The position numbers were made by a program, and so were the translations under genes. Shown piece by piece: positions 7,898 to 16,062 of a stretch of 44,941 bases of DNA. The notes beneath the pieces are model-generated. The model had not been told where the DNA came from. It searched no databases and saw nothing but the letters and a program-made list of their open reading frames with translations. The DNA is from Deltaproteobacteria bacterium (lineage in GTDB: Bacteria; Desulfobacterota; DSM-4660; Desulfatiglandales; B25-G16): the NCBI GenBank assembly GCA_020348625.1, contig CP070752.1:2819693-2864633 (forward strand), in the 5' to 3' direction. Numbering within the stretch: the stretch's first letter is position 1; each line of letters begins with the position of its first letter.

Positions 7898-9172
7898 TTA
7901 TGAGATCATAATTTTCTGATGGTAACCCCCTCTGTAGAGCATGTGTGCCATAATTACAACCCCCAAGCCCGCTAATCCAAGCGCACTGAAAGACCAACCC
8001 CAGGTTGCATAGGTGACGGTGTCTGAAAACGCCGGGTTCGTGTAGTCTAAAACGGCGCCAAATACGTAGGGCGAGATGGCGCCGGCACCAAACCCTAGCA
8101 AACCCCTTGCGGCGAATGCAGTTCCCAAGTACGAGGGTTCTATGCTTTCGGTTATTCCTGCCGAAAGGATTGGGGAGTCACCTAAGGCGGAAAACGCATA
8201 TATCATACCGATGAAAACAATGAGACCAACAGGAAAGCCGATGAGCCAGCCTATGACAAAGGAGCATGCCGTACTGATACTGCTGACGAGCAGTATTACC
8301 AGGGGGCGACCAAGCTTGTCAGAAAGGGTGCCCATAGAGAGAGAGGCTGCTATGCCCGTGAGGTGGAATAGACCAACGATGTAAGCACCACTTCCAACTG
8401 CGGTCCAAAGCCCTGAGCCCCGCGCTGTCAGGCAGGCTGAGAGAAAGGCCGGTGTCCATGCCCACATTCCGAGGAGTTCCCAGCAATGGAGGACATATGC
8501 CCCTATGAATAGCATTGCCGATGCGTTGCGCAAGACTTCAGTGGAGAACCGCTGCTCTCGACTTCTCGGAAATACCTTGTTTGGCGTTGACGCTAGTGTT
8601 GCCCATGCCAGCAAAAGCCCTATCAATGGCCCCATGCATGTGAGGAAGAAAGAGACGCGATATCCGCCCCAGGGCAATGCCGCACCGCTTATGCTCAGGG
8701 AGAGGGCATACCCGAGTGAGGTGCTCGCTATATAGAATCCAACAGCCATTCCCCTACCTCTAGGGGAGTAGCGATCCGCTAGCATCATAAGACCTGGAGT
8801 GTATACGCCGCCGATGCAAAGACCGATGAGGGTATAGAGAATGATGCCCGAGTTGTATCCCCGCGCAAATGCGGCAAATATCAATGAAGCGAAAACGGTG
8901 AGAAGATTCGACAAGAAAAAAACGCGTTTAGCCCCAACCCTGTCGGCCAAGGCGGAAAAGATCAGGAGGGAGAAGGCATATCCAATCTGGAACCCGCTAG
9001 AGATAGAGCCGGCAGTAGCCGCAGACATCTCCCATTCCGTTTGGAGCACGGGCAGTGCTGCTGCATAGGTCATAACAACCAGGTGGGTAAAGACTCTGGA
9101 GAAGCAGATCCCAAGAAGCCACAAATCGAATTTCAATGATTTCCCTCTCACGTCACCTTCTGAGAAGAACAA
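7898..9172 (-). CDS. MFS transporter
   Basis: The 424-residue protein has about twelve hydrophobic segments in two halves, as in a complete major facilitator superfamily permease. Motif A copies appear as ADRVGAKRVFF after the second helix and SDKLGRPLVIL in the second half, and MLADRYSPRGRGMAVGFY is typical of helix 4-5 loops. It would work as a proton-coupled or facilitated carrier in the inner membrane; the substrate is unknown. The longest frame begins at a TTG at 9172 without a ribosome-binding site. A GTG at 9149-9151, preceded by AGAAGGTGAC, is an equally likely start and would shorten the protein by seven residues. It stands alone and converges with the PorV-like gene. Confidence 0.88.
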   Translation of the reverse strand: MFFSEGDVRGKSLKFDLWLLGICFSRVFTHLVVMTYAAALPVLQTEWEMSAATAGSISSGFQIGYAFSLLIFSALADRVGAKRVFFLSNLLTVFASLIFAAFARGYNSGIILYTLIGLCIGGVYTPGLMMLADRYSPRGRGMAVGFYIASTSLGYALSLSISGAALPWGGYRVSFFLTCMGPLIGLLLAWATLASTPNKVFPRSREQRFSTEVLRNASAMLFIGAYVLHCWELLGMWAWTPAFLSACLTARGSGLWTAVGSGAYIVGLFHLTGIAASLSMGTLSDKLGRPLVILLVSSISTACSFVIGWLIGFPVGLIVFIGMIYAFSALGDSPILSAGITESIEPSYLGTAFAARGLLGFGAGAISPYVFGAVLDYTNPAFSDTVTYATWGWSFSALGLAGLGVVIMAHMLYRGGYHQKIMIS

Positions 9173-9255
9173 GCCTACAAAACTAGCTCACATCCCTATT
9201 CGGCACCATTACATCAAGGAAAGGATCCCGCCCGTGAGCCGCCTGGTGTATTTAC

Positions 9256-9643
9256 CTATTGGAGTGTGTCATCAATGGTTCCGTCGGGCAACATACTGTC
9301 CGGGTGAAAACGGCCCTGCTCTTCCATCTGATACCTGACACACCGCTCCCAATCTCCTTTGCAGTAGCGTTCTATCCAGTATCGGTCCAGTTTCCCCTTA
9401 TGATAGAACCATTTCATGGGGCAAGCCGGAAACCACTTGCACTCACGTGACAAGACCCTGAGCTTGCGATACTTCTCAAGTGTCTTTGGCTTGAAAGTGC
9501 TGTTGTACAGCAGTGAAGACGGGTGGGGGAGCGGGAAAACCTTCTTGTTCTGTGCCAGAAAGAGATTACCATAGAGCATCGCAATTCTTGCAATTCCTTA
9601 TGATCCCATTTAAATCGCCCAAGGCCTTCCGCTTGTCCGCCAT
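9256..9643 (-). pseudogene. Uracil-DNA glycosylase (family 4-like) remnant with internal deletion
   Basis: Reading the minus strand, a 25-codon frame starts with ATG at 9643 and ends with RNCKNCDALW before a TAA at 9566-9568. That matches the CxxC-containing N-terminus of iron-sulfur uracil-DNA glycosylases. In a different frame, 9579-9256 encodes VFPLPHPSSLLYN, the C-terminal HPS/HPA uracil-recognition motif, followed by a Cys/Trp-rich tail (CKWFPACPMKWFY and ERYCKGDWERCVRYQM) seen in longer members of the family. The central part of about 100-130 residues that should carry the catalytic GEAPG motif is missing. The N- and C-termini are therefore joined by a deletion plus a frameshift, and the gene cannot make active enzyme. 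The intact enzyme would remove uracil from DNA. Confidence 0.7.
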
Positions 9644-10243
9644 GGTCTGATCCAGCGCTCCATCTCTTTTCGTTAGCCAAATCTCTGGAATTCGCCGCAT
9701 GTGACCGTCTCTTGCCGTTTCCATCGGGAAACGAAAAAAGGTCCTGTTATTGTTCAGGTTTGGTTATGAGGGCGGAAAGGAGACCTCAATTCTGGATGGT
9801 GCCACACCTTTTGTCAAGCCTTTACGAAGTGCTCATACATGCTATGGCAGGTTCCAACAAGCAGGACCTTTGCCAAGGCCTTCAATGACATTTCCCTTAA
9901 CTCAGGTCCCCTTCCTGCCGATAAGATAAACGATACTGTATCAATGATCCCCTCTGCGGCAGAATTGATTTGCTAACCTCGTGCCTGCATTGCTCTTTTG
10001 AGAATCGATAACAAGGCATCGAGGGGGTAGGAGAGGCAATGGCTCGACCCTTCCTCTGCAGGAAAGGATCAACGAGCAGGTGCTGAAAAGCACGACCCAT
10101 TCTTATCTCAATAAGGCTCAGCCGCCCCGTCGACTGCCAGCAACTAGTACGAGGGTTTCTCAACATGAGGGAAGAGGGGGATTTCACGAAATAGGGTTGA
10201 CCACAATGTAATTATTTCCTGTCTGGAGATCTTTGGAAATCCC
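9644..10243. other. Intergenic region, no gene recognised
   Basis: This 600-base stretch lies upstream of the glycosylase remnant and of the cNMP/HDOD gene. A 7-bp hairpin CGTTTCC-ATCG-GGAAACG sits at 9716-9733 but is followed by A residues on the plus strand and not by T, so it is not a usual terminator. A reverse frame at 9897-10187 shows no protein-like features. Nothing else was recognised. Confidence 0.4.
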
Positions 10244-11617
10244 ATGGATAAACGCGCAACGGAAAACCATAAGGGCCGATCGTATGCATTTGAAGGGCTA
10301 GGCGAAAGGCAACTGCGTGCCCTTTTTAGCGTGGCCAACACCAAGACGCTCCAAAAAGACGAGGCCTTATTCTTGGAGGGTGACACCGACCCGGCCTTGT
10401 ATGTGGTTTTGGAGGGCGAGATAAGGGTTGTGAAACACGTGCACGGCCAAAAGATAGAAACGGTCTCCACGCTCCGCGCCGGGTCTTGGGTGGGAGAAAT
10501 TGGCTTCATCGGCGGGATACCCCGAACGGCATCAGCCTTTGCAAACAAACCTACCAAAGTCTTGACAATAGACAGGCCTACCGTATCTGCCCTTGATGAG
10601 GAAACACAACTGTTTCTTTACAAACGACTGAATTTCTTGACGTCCATGATCGTCGGTGATCTAGATGCGAGCGAAAAGGAACTCACTCGTAGAAACAGGC
10701 AACTGACGGAGAGCCTTTTTTCAGCGCGGAGCGGCAAAAGCAAAGACTATAGTGATTCGGAATTGATTCAGAGCATTATCAAAAAAGTGCCGCAACTGCC
10801 CGTATTTGCCAGTACGCTTACCCATAAACTAGTGGGAAGAGGAACTTCACTGAAAGAGATTAGCGAAATGATTCAGGCCGATCCTTCCCTCGTTGGCCTC
10901 GTCTTAAAGACGCTTAACTCCTCGTACTACGGGTTTCAGAAAAAGATCTCCGATATCCACCGGGGGGTGGTGCTTCTCGGGCTCAACGGGCTACATCAGC
11001 TCATCATAGGTGCAGGTGTACGCCGCATCATGCCGGACACGCCATACTTCAATGAACTTCACCACCATTCTGTGACCATATCACACATAGCGTTTGCCCT
11101 TTCCCAGAACGTGCAATCCAGCAACCCGGCGCAGCTTGCCACAATAGGATTGCTCCATGATCTCGGCCAGGTCGTCATAACGCTTTTGAGGGACAGGAAT
11201 CCGAGCCTCGGCATCCTGATTGACTCTCTTGACCGTGCTCAAGTTGGAGCGCTGCTGCTTAAGAAGTGGAATCTGCCTGACGTTGTTTGGCAATCAATTG
11301 AATTTCAATTCTATCCGGAATTTTCACTGCCAGCAAACGTGCCTGCAGATATCAGGCTTAACGTAGCCATACTTTACCTGGCTCACCTTTGCAACGGATT
11401 CCTACGAGGGCATACCGCGTATGATCTGCCGACCCTGTTTTTGGAACAGTACCTACTGCTATTAAACTGGGGAAAATTGTCGGTTCCTGATATTACCCAA
11501 AGATTCGTTTTACCCGACCTCATCCGGAAGTGGCAGTCTTTGCCGCAGTTTTTAAGAGAGCTGATAGAACAGCACCAACAGCAGGCCCATTTGTCTGAGG
11601 CCAATGCACAGCGATGA
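10244..11617 (+). CDS. Cyclic-nucleotide-binding / HDOD domain protein
   Basis: The 457-residue protein joins a Crp-like cyclic-nucleotide-binding beta-roll (about residues 15-135, with EALFLEGDTDPALYVVLEGE and RAGSWVGEIGFIGG) to an HDOD domain (about 175-385, with LPQLPVFASTLTHKL-like start, IQADPSLVGLVLKTLNSSYY and HRGVVLLGLNGL). HDOD domains are catalytically inactive HD relatives found in signalling proteins of proteobacteria. In the sequence HDLGQVV the HD pair remains, but other metal ligands are not obvious. It is probably a cytoplasmic regulator that responds to a small molecule. The start ATG has only a weak GGAAAT upstream. A small glycine-rich frame begins within its last codons (11604). 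Confidence 0.88.
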   Translation: MDKRATENHKGRSYAFEGLGERQLRALFSVANTKTLQKDEALFLEGDTDPALYVVLEGEIRVVKHVHGQKIETVSTLRAGSWVGEIGFIGGIPRTASAFANKPTKVLTIDRPTVSALDEETQLFLYKRLNFLTSMIVGDLDASEKELTRRNRQLTESLFSARSGKSKDYSDSELIQSIIKKVPQLPVFASTLTHKLVGRGTSLKEISEMIQADPSLVGLVLKTLNSSYYGFQKKISDIHRGVVLLGLNGLHQLIIGAGVRRIMPDTPYFNELHHHSVTISHIAFALSQNVQSSNPAQLATIGLLHDLGQVVITLLRDRNPSLGILIDSLDRAQVGALLLKKWNLPDVVWQSIEFQFYPEFSLPANVPADIRLNVAILYLAHLCNGFLRGHTAYDLPTLFLEQYLLLLNWGKLSVPDITQRFVLPDLIRKWQSLPQFLRELIEQHQQQAHLSEANAQR

Positions 11618-11759
11618 AGAGAGGATCGCAAATACCGCGCCCGGGCGCGGCGGGACCGGTTCGACCTACCGTTCGAACATTACCGGCATCGGCGGGGGCA
11701 GTAGCGGCGGCACCTCGTATGTTATGGGCAAGGACTGGGCCGTTATGGTGGGCCCGTGA
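11604..11759 (+). CDS. Small Gly/Ser/Thr-rich hypothetical protein overlapping HDOD gene end
   Basis: A 51-codon frame starts at ATG 11604, 14 bases before the HDOD stop, in another frame, with TGAGG spaced three bases upstream. It encodes a Gly/Ser/Thr-rich stretch (TGIGGGSSGGTSYVMGKDWA) ending in MVGP. Third codon positions are markedly G/C-rich, as expected for coding DNA here, and the region is otherwise not explained. A competing frame from 11614 to 11883 overlaps the ferredoxin gene and looks like a shadow. I do not recognise the family; it could also be the leftover of a longer gene. Confidence 0.35.
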   Translation: MHSDEERIANTAPGRGGTGSTYRSNITGIGGGSSGGTSYVMGKDWAVMVGP

Positions 11760-11856
11760 CCGACGATCCGGGCTAACACCGTATGTACCGAACCCGAATA
11801 CGAAGGCAAAGCAACCTCAGGCTGATGCGAATAAGAAGATGAGCGGCAGAGACCTG

Positions 11857-12612
11857 CTAGGCTGCCATTTTCTGCCTCCTTAGGATTTCACCTCTCCTGC
11901 TGATAATGATCTCCTCCAGCGGAATCTGCCGTCCGGCGAGCTCCATTCCCTTTCTGACAATAACGGGCAGCGCAGAACAGCACGGTACCTCCATCACAAC
12001 AACGGTAACACCCTTGATATCGGCCTCTCTAAAGATGTCGGCAAACTTCTGAATATAGCTCGGGACGTCATCAAACTTGGGGCACCCGACCATGATAACC
12101 CTTCCTCCGAGAAGGTCCTTGTGGAAATTCGGATATGCCACCGGCGTACAGTCTGCTGCCACCAGCAGATGAGCCCCTTTCAGAAAGGGTGCGGTAGGCG
12201 GAACCAGTTGAATCTGTACCGGCCAGTGGGAGAGCGCTGAAAGGACGCTTTCCTGAACCCCCGGCGAATTGGCCTCTTGACAGGAAGCCGGAGGGTTCAG
12301 GGTCTCAATATGGGAAGAAGGACATCCGCAGGCCATGGTGGCGGCTTTCGGGCCCCCTTGCCTTGCTTTCGAACGCAGGTATGCTTCTACAGCCTCCTCG
12401 TCGAATTCATCTGCCTCTCGTTCAACCACAGTAATTGCCCCGTTCGGGCATTCCCCCAGGCAGGCTCCCAGTCCGTCGCAATATTTCTCTGCAACGAGCC
12501 TGGCCTTTCCGTCAATAACCTCAATGGCTCCTTCTGCGCAAGCAGGGACACATTGCCCGCACCCATCACACAGTTCTTCATCGATCTCTACGATCCTTCT
12601 CGTAGCTTCCAT
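11857..12612 (-). CDS. Ferredoxin-like iron-sulfur protein with C-terminal domain
   Basis: This protein of 251 residues has two ferredoxin-type cluster motifs at its N-terminus. The first is complete (C15-x2-C18-x2-C21-x3-C25). In the second, CDGLGACLGECP, the second Cys is Leu48, leaving three ligands, so it may hold a 3Fe-4S or a modified cluster. Residues 75-251 form a further domain with several Cys (ACGCPS, ADCTPV, VGCPKFDD, VPCCSALP) typical of small iron-sulfur proteins of anaerobes. The start at 12612 (MEATRR) is chosen because AAGGAG lies six bases upstream; a longer frame to 12636 exists. It follows the HD-domain gene on the same strand and is probably co-transcribed. Role inferred: electron transfer or redox sensing. 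Confidence 0.82.
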   Translation of the reverse strand: MEATRRIVEIDEELCDGCGQCVPACAEGAIEVIDGKARLVAEKYCDGLGACLGECPNGAITVVEREADEFDEEAVEAYLRSKARQGGPKAATMACGCPSSHIETLNPPASCQEANSPGVQESVLSALSHWPVQIQLVPPTAPFLKGAHLLVAADCTPVAYPNFHKDLLGGRVIMVGCPKFDDVPSYIQKFADIFREADIKGVTVVVMEVPCCSALPVIVRKGMELAGRQIPLEEIIISRRGEILRRQKMAA

Positions 12613-12688
12613 AGTCATCTCCTTAGTACTTGGCATTTCGCATTATATACTTAGTCATTGATTATCCGTTGATCTTTGTGTCCGTTTT

Positions 12689-13429
12689 TCATTTCTCCCT
12701 CCCCTTCATAAGTATGCTCCTAGCCAGTTTTCTACCGCTCTCGGTCAAAATGGATCTACCGATTGCTCGTGCCAGCGCCTCTGATTCGGTTGGATCTTCC
12801 TTTTGTTTTTCCTCTAACCTAGCAATCAAGACGGCATCGGAGAAGATCTTGAGATTCAGCCTCCCCTCTTGGCGGGGATGTTGGCGATGACCGATAATCT
12901 CGCAAACCTCTTTGATCAACTCCTCCCTCGCACCCGCTCTAACCAGTATTTCCCGCGCGGCTGGTTGCGCTTCCTCCTCCTGAAACCCAGCAGCACTCCC
13001 TTCGCATGTGTTCTCCGTTGCCTTGACACCCAAATCGTGCAGATAGGCCGCTGCCAAAACCGCGGCCAGGCTACCCCCTTCCTCCTTTCCGATCTGTTCA
13101 GCATATCTGGCCACTCGCATTGCGCGGCCAATCCGTTTGAAATCCCCCTTCAGATAGCGTTTGACCTCAATGGCAACCCGATCCTTGAGAAGATCCTCTT
13201 TTTGAGCTATGAGTTCAGGAGAGAGGCTCCCGATGCACTGCTCAGCGTACTGGCAGTAAGAAGCACAGCCAAAATCCATGTTTGGATTAAGAAATCGATG
13301 CCCGCACTTCTTACAAACACGCGTGGTGTCATCCTTGAAAAACTCCACCCTATTACCGCATGTGGGGCATTTTGACTCGAAGATAGCCCCAGGCTTCCAG
13401 TAGCGGCTGTCCTGTCCTGGGCATTTCAT
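12689..13429 (-). CDS. Zinc-ribbon / HD-domain protein
   Basis: The 246-residue product has a Cys-rich N-terminus: C21-x2-C24 and C39-x2-C42 form a zinc ribbon, and further Cys (C55, C59, C65) follow. An HD-type domain follows, with the HD pair at His131-Asp132 in AAYLHDLGVKA and a later EIIGHRQHPRQ segment. HD proteins usually hydrolyse phosphoesters such as nucleotides or cyclic nucleotides, but the substrate here is unknown. It is the first gene of a minus-strand pair with the ferredoxin-like gene and is divergent from the Crp/Fnr regulator across an operator region (13430-13712), so that regulator likely controls it. A signalling or redox-linked phosphohydrolase is the best guess. Confidence 0.78.
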   Translation of the reverse strand: MKCPGQDSRYWKPGAIFESKCPTCGNRVEFFKDDTTRVCKKCGHRFLNPNMDFGCASYCQYAEQCIGSLSPELIAQKEDLLKDRVAIEVKRYLKGDFKRIGRAMRVARYAEQIGKEEGGSLAAVLAAAYLHDLGVKATENTCEGSAAGFQEEEAQPAAREILVRAGAREELIKEVCEIIGHRQHPRQEGRLNLKIFSDAVLIARLEEKQKEDPTESEALARAIGRSILTESGRKLARSILMKGREK

Positions 13430-13663
13430 GATTTAGCCTCCACTTACGGGCGTCTTGGTCATTCTCATTCCCCAATCTGATGGCCTTTTTGGCCGTGCAG
13501 AAGGTCCTTCCTCAGCGGGTCGGAAGGCCCCGGTACAGAATCTGGTCCAATCTTGAGACGGCCTTCAGATCCTTTTGCTCTTGCCAAGGCGAAGATACTC
13601 ACGAAGAGGGTTCCTTGCCCTGATTTTAAGTGCAATGTTACATCATACCCGCGGCAGCTTTCC

Positions 13664-13677
13664 TTGACTTAAGTCAA
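13664..13677. promoter_or_regulatory. Palindromic Crp/Fnr-type operator TTGAC-N4-GTCAA
   Basis: TTGACTTAAGTCAA is a perfect 14-bp palindrome 35 bases before the Crp/Fnr gene. It has the half-site layout of the Fnr superfamily (Fnr itself uses TTGAT-N4-ATCAA), and the regulator keeps the E-x-x-S-R recognition pattern that reads TTGA. The left half overlaps the -35 box of the regulator's promoter, which suggests autorepression. Confidence 0.7.
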
Positions 13678-13692
13678 AAAGGGGGCGATAAT
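13664..13692 (+). promoter_or_regulatory. Sigma-70-like promoter of the Crp/Fnr gene
   Basis: TTGACT at 13664-13669 and GATAAT at 13687-13692 are separated by 17 bases, close to the sigma-70 consensus. Transcription would start near 13699, giving a very short leader that carries the AGGAGG ribosome-binding site at 13701-13706. Confidence 0.6.
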
Positions 13693-13712
13693 TTTAAAAA
13701 AGGAGGAAGGCC

Positions 13713-14402
13713 TTGAAAAACAAGGTTTCGACACTCTCCCGCATTCCCTTTTTCAGTGACCTCACTCAAGATCAATTCGGAGAAATCGAAAAGATCAGTG
13801 TTCTCAGAACCTTTGATAAAGGAGAGGTCGTCTTTTTCGAGGGGGACGATAGCACCGGTCTTTTTGTGGTACTAGACGGGCTGGTAAAGGTCTTTAAGTT
13901 CTCTGCCGAAGGAAAGGAACAGATTCTCCATGTCTTCGGTCCTGGTGAGCCAGTTGGCGAGGTTTCGGTTTTTTCCGGTCAGCAGTTTCCGGCAAATGCG
14001 GAAGCAATCGCTAAAAGTAAGCTTCTCTTCGTCCCCAGAGCGGCATTTGTTGATCTGATAGCGGCCCATCCACCCATCGCACTGAATATGCTTGCTGTCC
14101 TGTCCAAGAGGCTGCGCCAATTCGCGGTTCAAGTAGAACACCTTTCCCTCAAGGATGTTCCGGGACGACTGGCAGCATATCTTCTGTACCTGGCAGACGA
14201 ACAAGGGAAAGAAGATCGGGTTAGCCTCAATATCTCAAAGGGTCAACTTGCAAGTCTTCTGGGAACCATCCCTGAAACCCTCTCACGGGCTTTTGCAAGG
14301 ATGGCCAATAACAAGCTGATCGAGGTCAAGGCCAGGAGCATCAGATTGCTGGATCTCGTTGGACTGGAGGAACTTGCTGAGAGCGGAAAGCACGGGGAGT
14401 AA
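13713..14402 (+). CDS. Crp/Fnr-family transcriptional regulator
   Basis: The 229-residue regulator has an N-terminal beta-roll sensor (about 10-125, with FFEGDDSTGLFVVLDGLVKV and GEPVGEVSVFSG) and a C-terminal winged helix (about 150-215). The recognition helix carries E188-x-x-S191-R192 in TIPETLSRAF, as in Fnr, fitting TTGA half-sites. It has no Cys at all, so it cannot hold Fnr's own 4Fe-4S cluster; a heme or small-molecule sensor such as in DNR/HcpR-type proteins is possible but not shown. Translation starts at TTG 13713, with AGGAGG six bases upstream. A perfect TTGAC-N4-GTCAA palindrome overlaps its promoter. It is divergent from the HD-domain/ferredoxin genes, its likely targets. Confidence 0.9.
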   Translation: MKNKVSTLSRIPFFSDLTQDQFGEIEKISVLRTFDKGEVVFFEGDDSTGLFVVLDGLVKVFKFSAEGKEQILHVFGPGEPVGEVSVFSGQQFPANAEAIAKSKLLFVPRAAFVDLIAAHPPIALNMLAVLSKRLRQFAVQVEHLSLKDVPGRLAAYLLYLADEQGKEDRVSLNISKGQLASLLGTIPETLSRAFARMANNKLIEVKARSIRLLDLVGLEELAESGKHGE

Positions 14403-14473
14403 AGAATCCACGCGCAGGGTTACGACAAGCGGAAATGCCTCAGGAAGAGGCTGAACACCTTAGGGAGAACACT

Positions 14474-15967
14474 CTACCTCCCTTTCTGGAGTTGGGGCAC
14501 AATAATCACATCGATCCGCCGGTTGATAGCCCGGCCTTCAGGGGTCTTGTTGGACGCCAACGGCTGCTCCGAACCATAACCAATTGCTGAGATTTCATCA
14601 TATGTCAAGGTTCCATTCGCTATGAAGTATTGGCGAACGGCCTCGGCCCGTTGCTCGGATAAGCCCTGATTGAGCGCCTCTGATCCCGTGCTGTCCGTAT
14701 GCCCTTCAATAACGACCTCCGCTTCGCCGAACGTGCGAATAGCCCTTTGGACTTTGCTCAGCAGTGCATAATTGCCCGGCAGGATAAAAGCCTTTCCAAC
14801 CGGAAATTGAATGCCCCGTAAACGAATAACTAGCCGGTTTCCTTGTTTGTAAACCTCAGCCTCATTCGGACTAAAGGAGTCTTGGACTTCGCTAAACAGC
14901 TGTTGAAACCGCCGTTCCGACGCCAAGCGTTCTTTTGCGGCCCTCTCTTGCCGGGTCTTTCCCTCCAGGGCCGCTATCCTATTCTCCAACTCGGTTAACT
15001 GCACCTGATTGTATTCCAGCTCTGCCTGCTGTTTTTTTACCCTACCGACCATGAATTCGTGATCTTTCTGCAGGGCCGCAACTGAGGCAAGGATATTCTC
15101 GACCTGCACCTCGAACCCGCGGTCGCGCATATCCGGGGCAGACAGCTTCGCCGCGGCCTCGTAAAGCATCCCTTCAAACCAGACAGTTATCTGTTCGGGC
15201 TCCATCGTCTGGATTTTCTTGCTCTGCTCTAAGACCTGAATAAGCCGGCGAGCCTGAAACAGGGCTTCATTAGCCTGTTGATGTATCTGCTTTTTCTGAT
15301 AACGGTTTTCGGAAATGAATGCGTCAACATCCCTTAATTTGTCTTGTGCCGCTTTGAATGTGTTTGGGGTGATTTTGCTTGCACCCCTCTCCTCTCCTTC
15401 GTTTATCAGCTTACGGACCTCGCTGAGCACACCTTTAATTGCCCGTAACTCAAGTTGGTCAAATGCCCGCACGACCTTTGCCCTGTTTTTTCGGGCCCAA
15501 TCAAGATTGTTTTTCTCAATCGCTCTCATGAGCTCGAGGAATTCCTCCTCCGCCTTTGCATAATCCTCTCCCATGCTCGTAGCTCCCGCGGAGCGAGCAA
15601 GGTCACGGGCCTTGATGACGTCCGGAAATTCCTCCCGCGCAACGTTACCCGCCTCTTGTGCACGCTGAAGGTGGGCTCGTCCGTAGGTCACATTCTTCAA
15701 GATGTCGGAAAGCTCATCTTCCAACTCCAAGCCTTTTTTTGCCTCATAGAGCGACTTCTCGGCCTTGGAAAACCAGGTTGGTGCCAAGACATTGAGTTGC
15801 TTGTCTCGTCCGTTGTTGATCTCTTTCTCCAAGCGGTTAACTTGCTCTACCGGCTTTTCTGGGGCAGCAACGGGCTCCGTGAGCAACCCTTTCCCCGCAC
15901 AGCCGCCAAGCAAACACACTGCAGTCATGAGCACCAAGACGATTCCGTTTTTTCCCTTAACCAGCAT
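14474..15967 (-). CDS. OmpA-family outer-membrane lipoprotein with long helical region
   Basis: This lipoprotein of 497 residues has a lipobox LLGGC with lipidated Cys23. A long charged helical region (about 35-370, with coiled-coil stretches such as KKQQAELEYNQVQLTELENR) leads to a C-terminal OmpA/MotB peptidoglycan-binding domain (about 375-490). There IEGHTDSTGSEALNQGLSEQ and a downstream INRRIDVII give the classical signature. The start at 15967 is chosen because AAAGGAG is spaced seven bases before that ATG; a longer frame to 16027 lacks this. It would tether the outer membrane to peptidoglycan. The next gene upstream on the same strand is Pal, only 95 bases away, so the two are probably one envelope operon. 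Confidence 0.88.
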   Translation of the reverse strand: MLVKGKNGIVLVLMTAVCLLGGCAGKGLLTEPVAAPEKPVEQVNRLEKEINNGRDKQLNVLAPTWFSKAEKSLYEAKKGLELEDELSDILKNVTYGRAHLQRAQEAGNVAREEFPDVIKARDLARSAGATSMGEDYAKAEEEFLELMRAIEKNNLDWARKNRAKVVRAFDQLELRAIKGVLSEVRKLINEGEERGASKITPNTFKAAQDKLRDVDAFISENRYQKKQIHQQANEALFQARRLIQVLEQSKKIQTMEPEQITVWFEGMLYEAAAKLSAPDMRDRGFEVQVENILASVAALQKDHEFMVGRVKKQQAELEYNQVQLTELENRIAALEGKTRQERAAKERLASERRFQQLFSEVQDSFSPNEAEVYKQGNRLVIRLRGIQFPVGKAFILPGNYALLSKVQRAIRTFGEAEVVIEGHTDSTGSEALNQGLSEQRAEAVRQYFIANGTLTYDEISAIGYGSEQPLASNKTPEGRAINRRIDVIIVPQLQKGR

Positions 15968-16062
15968 CGACTTGCTCCTTTCCGCTGCCCTCAGCTGAAA
16001 AAGGGGAGTTGATGATATCGAGAGCATTCCTCCCCTCTTTTAACAATTGAATCCTGGAAGGA

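Noticed and set aside
9716..9733. Hairpin CGTTTCC-ATCG-GGAAACG as terminator
   Set aside because: It is followed by A residues on the plus strand and by no T-run on the minus strand.
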